19,637 nucleotides of DNA from Pleurotus ostreatus/Saccharomyces cerevisiae fusant (taxonomy: Eukaryota; Opisthokonta): contig JAMQCK010000583.1 in the NCBI GenBank assembly GCA_024196135.1, forward strand, positions 1 to 19,637, read 5' to 3'. The notes beneath the pieces were generated by a model. It was given only the letters and a program-made list of their open reading frames with translations. It searched no databases and was not told the origin of the DNA. A program made the translations under genes and the position numbers. Positions 18,301 to 19,637 of this stretch are shown here, piece by piece (position 1 is the stretch's first letter; each line of letters begins with the position of its first letter).

Positions 18301-19637
18301 AAGCGTGTCTTGCGACTCGTGCGCGTCGTCGGTGTCGTAGGACTGCTGTCTTCCTCTATAGTCGAGGGCAGGCTTTCGTCGTATTCCACCTTCGGGACTG
18401 AGTGACTATCAGTAACATGCAAGTGTGCGCATTGAAGGATCCCTTACAAGTCTGCTGCCCCGGAACGTAGGATGCCCAACGGCTGTCGCACCAGAACGAC
18501 TTGAGGTACAGGTGACTTTGTAGTTCGTCGGCTAAAATATCCCTAAGTGCTATTTCCTGACTGCTCAGGTAGCTGCGCAAGTCCGCAACCGCTCCTATCT
18601 CAAGCATCTCCTGCTTGTTGATGATCTTCAGACTGCGAACAAGTAGAACAGACGCCTGAAGGAGTCGCTTCTCCGACATGAGGGTCTCCAATAGATCGGG
18701 GACGGACTTCAGGTGCTCTCTAAGAGTCACTGAACATGAGCAAGCCATAATCACGAGTAAAGCAAACACACATTTGGTCCAGGAGCTTCATCATCTCCTC
18801 CAGCATCTGACCTCGACCCCATAATTGTACGAGATCAGCGCGCTTGTTCCCGAGGGAATCCTTCACATCAGTGAGGGCGGAACGTGTGTCGGTAATTTGC
18901 GTTTGTGTGGCGGTAAGGTGGGAAATGAGGGAGGCATGATGGGGGAGAGCGGCAGCAAATGCCTGATAGTGCTCTAGAAATCGCATGTCAATGTATGTAC
19001 AAGATAGAGACAAGCTGAGGACGCACTATCCACCGATCCCTTGAGTGCCTTAGATAGCAGATCCTTCGTCCGACGAAAAGCTCGAATATCCTTGCCGACT
19101 GAGGACTCGTCTAGTAGTTCGAGCGCGAGATCAACGTTGTTGAACTGCGATGTATGTCAGTGCCTACAGCAAGTTGCAGATAGTAGGGAACTCACGTCTG
19201 GATCGGTCACAAACTCCCACTCCTCCTTGACCTGGTCCAAAACAGCTGGTGGTGGATCAGTCCGCTGTCAGGACAGTGATTAGGCGCGCACCATCTATAT
19301 CACCTGGCCTCGCTCGTCCATTGACGCGTCGTCCAGGTGCCCGATCTCGTATTCTCTGCTGGCGCGCGCGTTCCGCTTCTTGTTCTTCTCTTCGTTGCCT
19401 CTCGTACTCGTAATCGTCGCTACCGTTCGTCATGGCGCGTCTCCGAGTTCCCGCCGAGGCAAAGGCAGACATCACAGTGCTAAGCGCGACGGGCGATGTC
19501 GTTTCCCCATCCTGCGAACTGTCCGTTGTACGTGTACGCTGTGGAGACCGAGGGTTGATGGGAGGGACAGGGCTCGGTCTTCCGGTGTAGCTCGATGTTC
19601 CATTGCTGGCTACGCTCTCCCGAAACGAACCAGCGGC
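15378..19637 (-). CDS. SEC8: Exocyst complex subunit Sec8 (EXOC4), 5' end beyond window
   Basis: Fifteen exons from high to low coordinate: 19637-19292, 19245-19196, 19144-19027, 18973-18772, 18719-18448, 18397-17697, 17641-17558, 17504-17379, 17329-16930, 16879-16566, 16510-16367, 16315-16028, 15987-15863, 15808-15598 and 15542-15378. The frame is open at the right edge. The visible 1,181 residues join without a phase error. The N-terminal Sec8 block reads GDIDAVLDQVKEEWEFVTDP, then DFNNVDLALELLDESSVGKD (about 113-150). A coiled-coil-like helix region (about 180-310) follows, then a Ser/Thr/Pro-rich linker (about 340-440). Further blocks are FHVSVLFQPTLAYLERVQ and DDFVLKVYLPQLEEKVAELF. The C-terminus has HLEHEASEPDPHVNELNIEM, FIFVGLGHLMEHVIISK, AFGIKKMLRNMFALRQGIKT and RNYSMFVIELHGLELERSS. 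In the family, Sec8 belongs to the octameric exocyst, which tethers secretory vesicles to the plasma membrane at growth sites such as the hyphal tip and septum. Low-complexity residues 1-60 look disordered. Confidence 0.95.

Noticed and set aside
17463..18401. Long + strand open frame of 312 codons
   Set aside because: It lies opposite SEC8 exons that match the family and splice in phase. Its own sequence has no family features, and GC-rich coding DNA commonly keeps the antisense frame open.
1..19637. Mobile elements, CRISPR arrays, tRNA or rRNA genes
   Set aside because: No transposase or reverse-transcriptase motifs, regularly spaced repeats or cloverleaf-like box sequences were seen. The DNA is eukaryotic nuclear, so a CRISPR array is not expected.

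Overview
This window looks like nuclear DNA of a filamentous basidiomycete, most likely an Agaricomycete. It is GC-rich. Almost every gene is broken by many 40-60 nt GT-AG introns, and the recognisable proteins are fungal housekeeping proteins. Five coding regions fit known families. One further multi-exon gene encodes a protein I know only as a fungal hypothetical, with a nuclease-like fold signature. Two more are very small genes or candidate genes. Only the first gene is on the + strand; all others are on the - strand. The exon models below were built by hand from splice signals and reading-frame continuity.

Layout. 1-482 (+): the C-terminal end of a Rab GDP-dissociation inhibitor (GDI1), cut by the window edge. 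706-5924 (-): a complete 17-exon RAV1/DMX-like gene, converging on GDI1. 6108-7151 (-): a three-exon NmrA-like NAD(P)-binding protein. 7152-9162: about 2 kb with no gene I can support, apart from short repeats and palindromes. 9163-11146 (-): mitochondrial N-acetylglutamate synthase, the first enzyme of arginine synthesis, with a compact promoter-like region holding a TATA element, a Gcn4/Cpc1-type TGACTC site, a cluster of five GATA motifs, and an upstream ORF whose stop overlaps the start codon. 12135-13745 (-): a 466-residue uncharacterised fungal protein with a PD-(D/E)XK-like core and one apparent GC-AG intron. 13965-14156 (-): a possible 63-residue ORF. 14586-14877 (-): a three-exon gene for a 58-residue peptide. 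15378-19637 (-): SEC8, an exocyst subunit, 15 exons, open at the right edge.

The genes do not form a pathway cluster. GDI1 and SEC8 both serve vesicle traffic (Rab recycling and exocyst tethering), and RAV1 serves V-ATPase assembly on endomembranes, but this looks like ordinary eukaryotic gene order. No mobile element, tRNA, rRNA or CRISPR array was recognised. The points most worth a second look are the PD-(D/E)XK-like protein, the control region of the N-acetylglutamate synthase gene, and the tiny spliced peptide gene beside a strongly pyrimidine-rich promoter-like tract.
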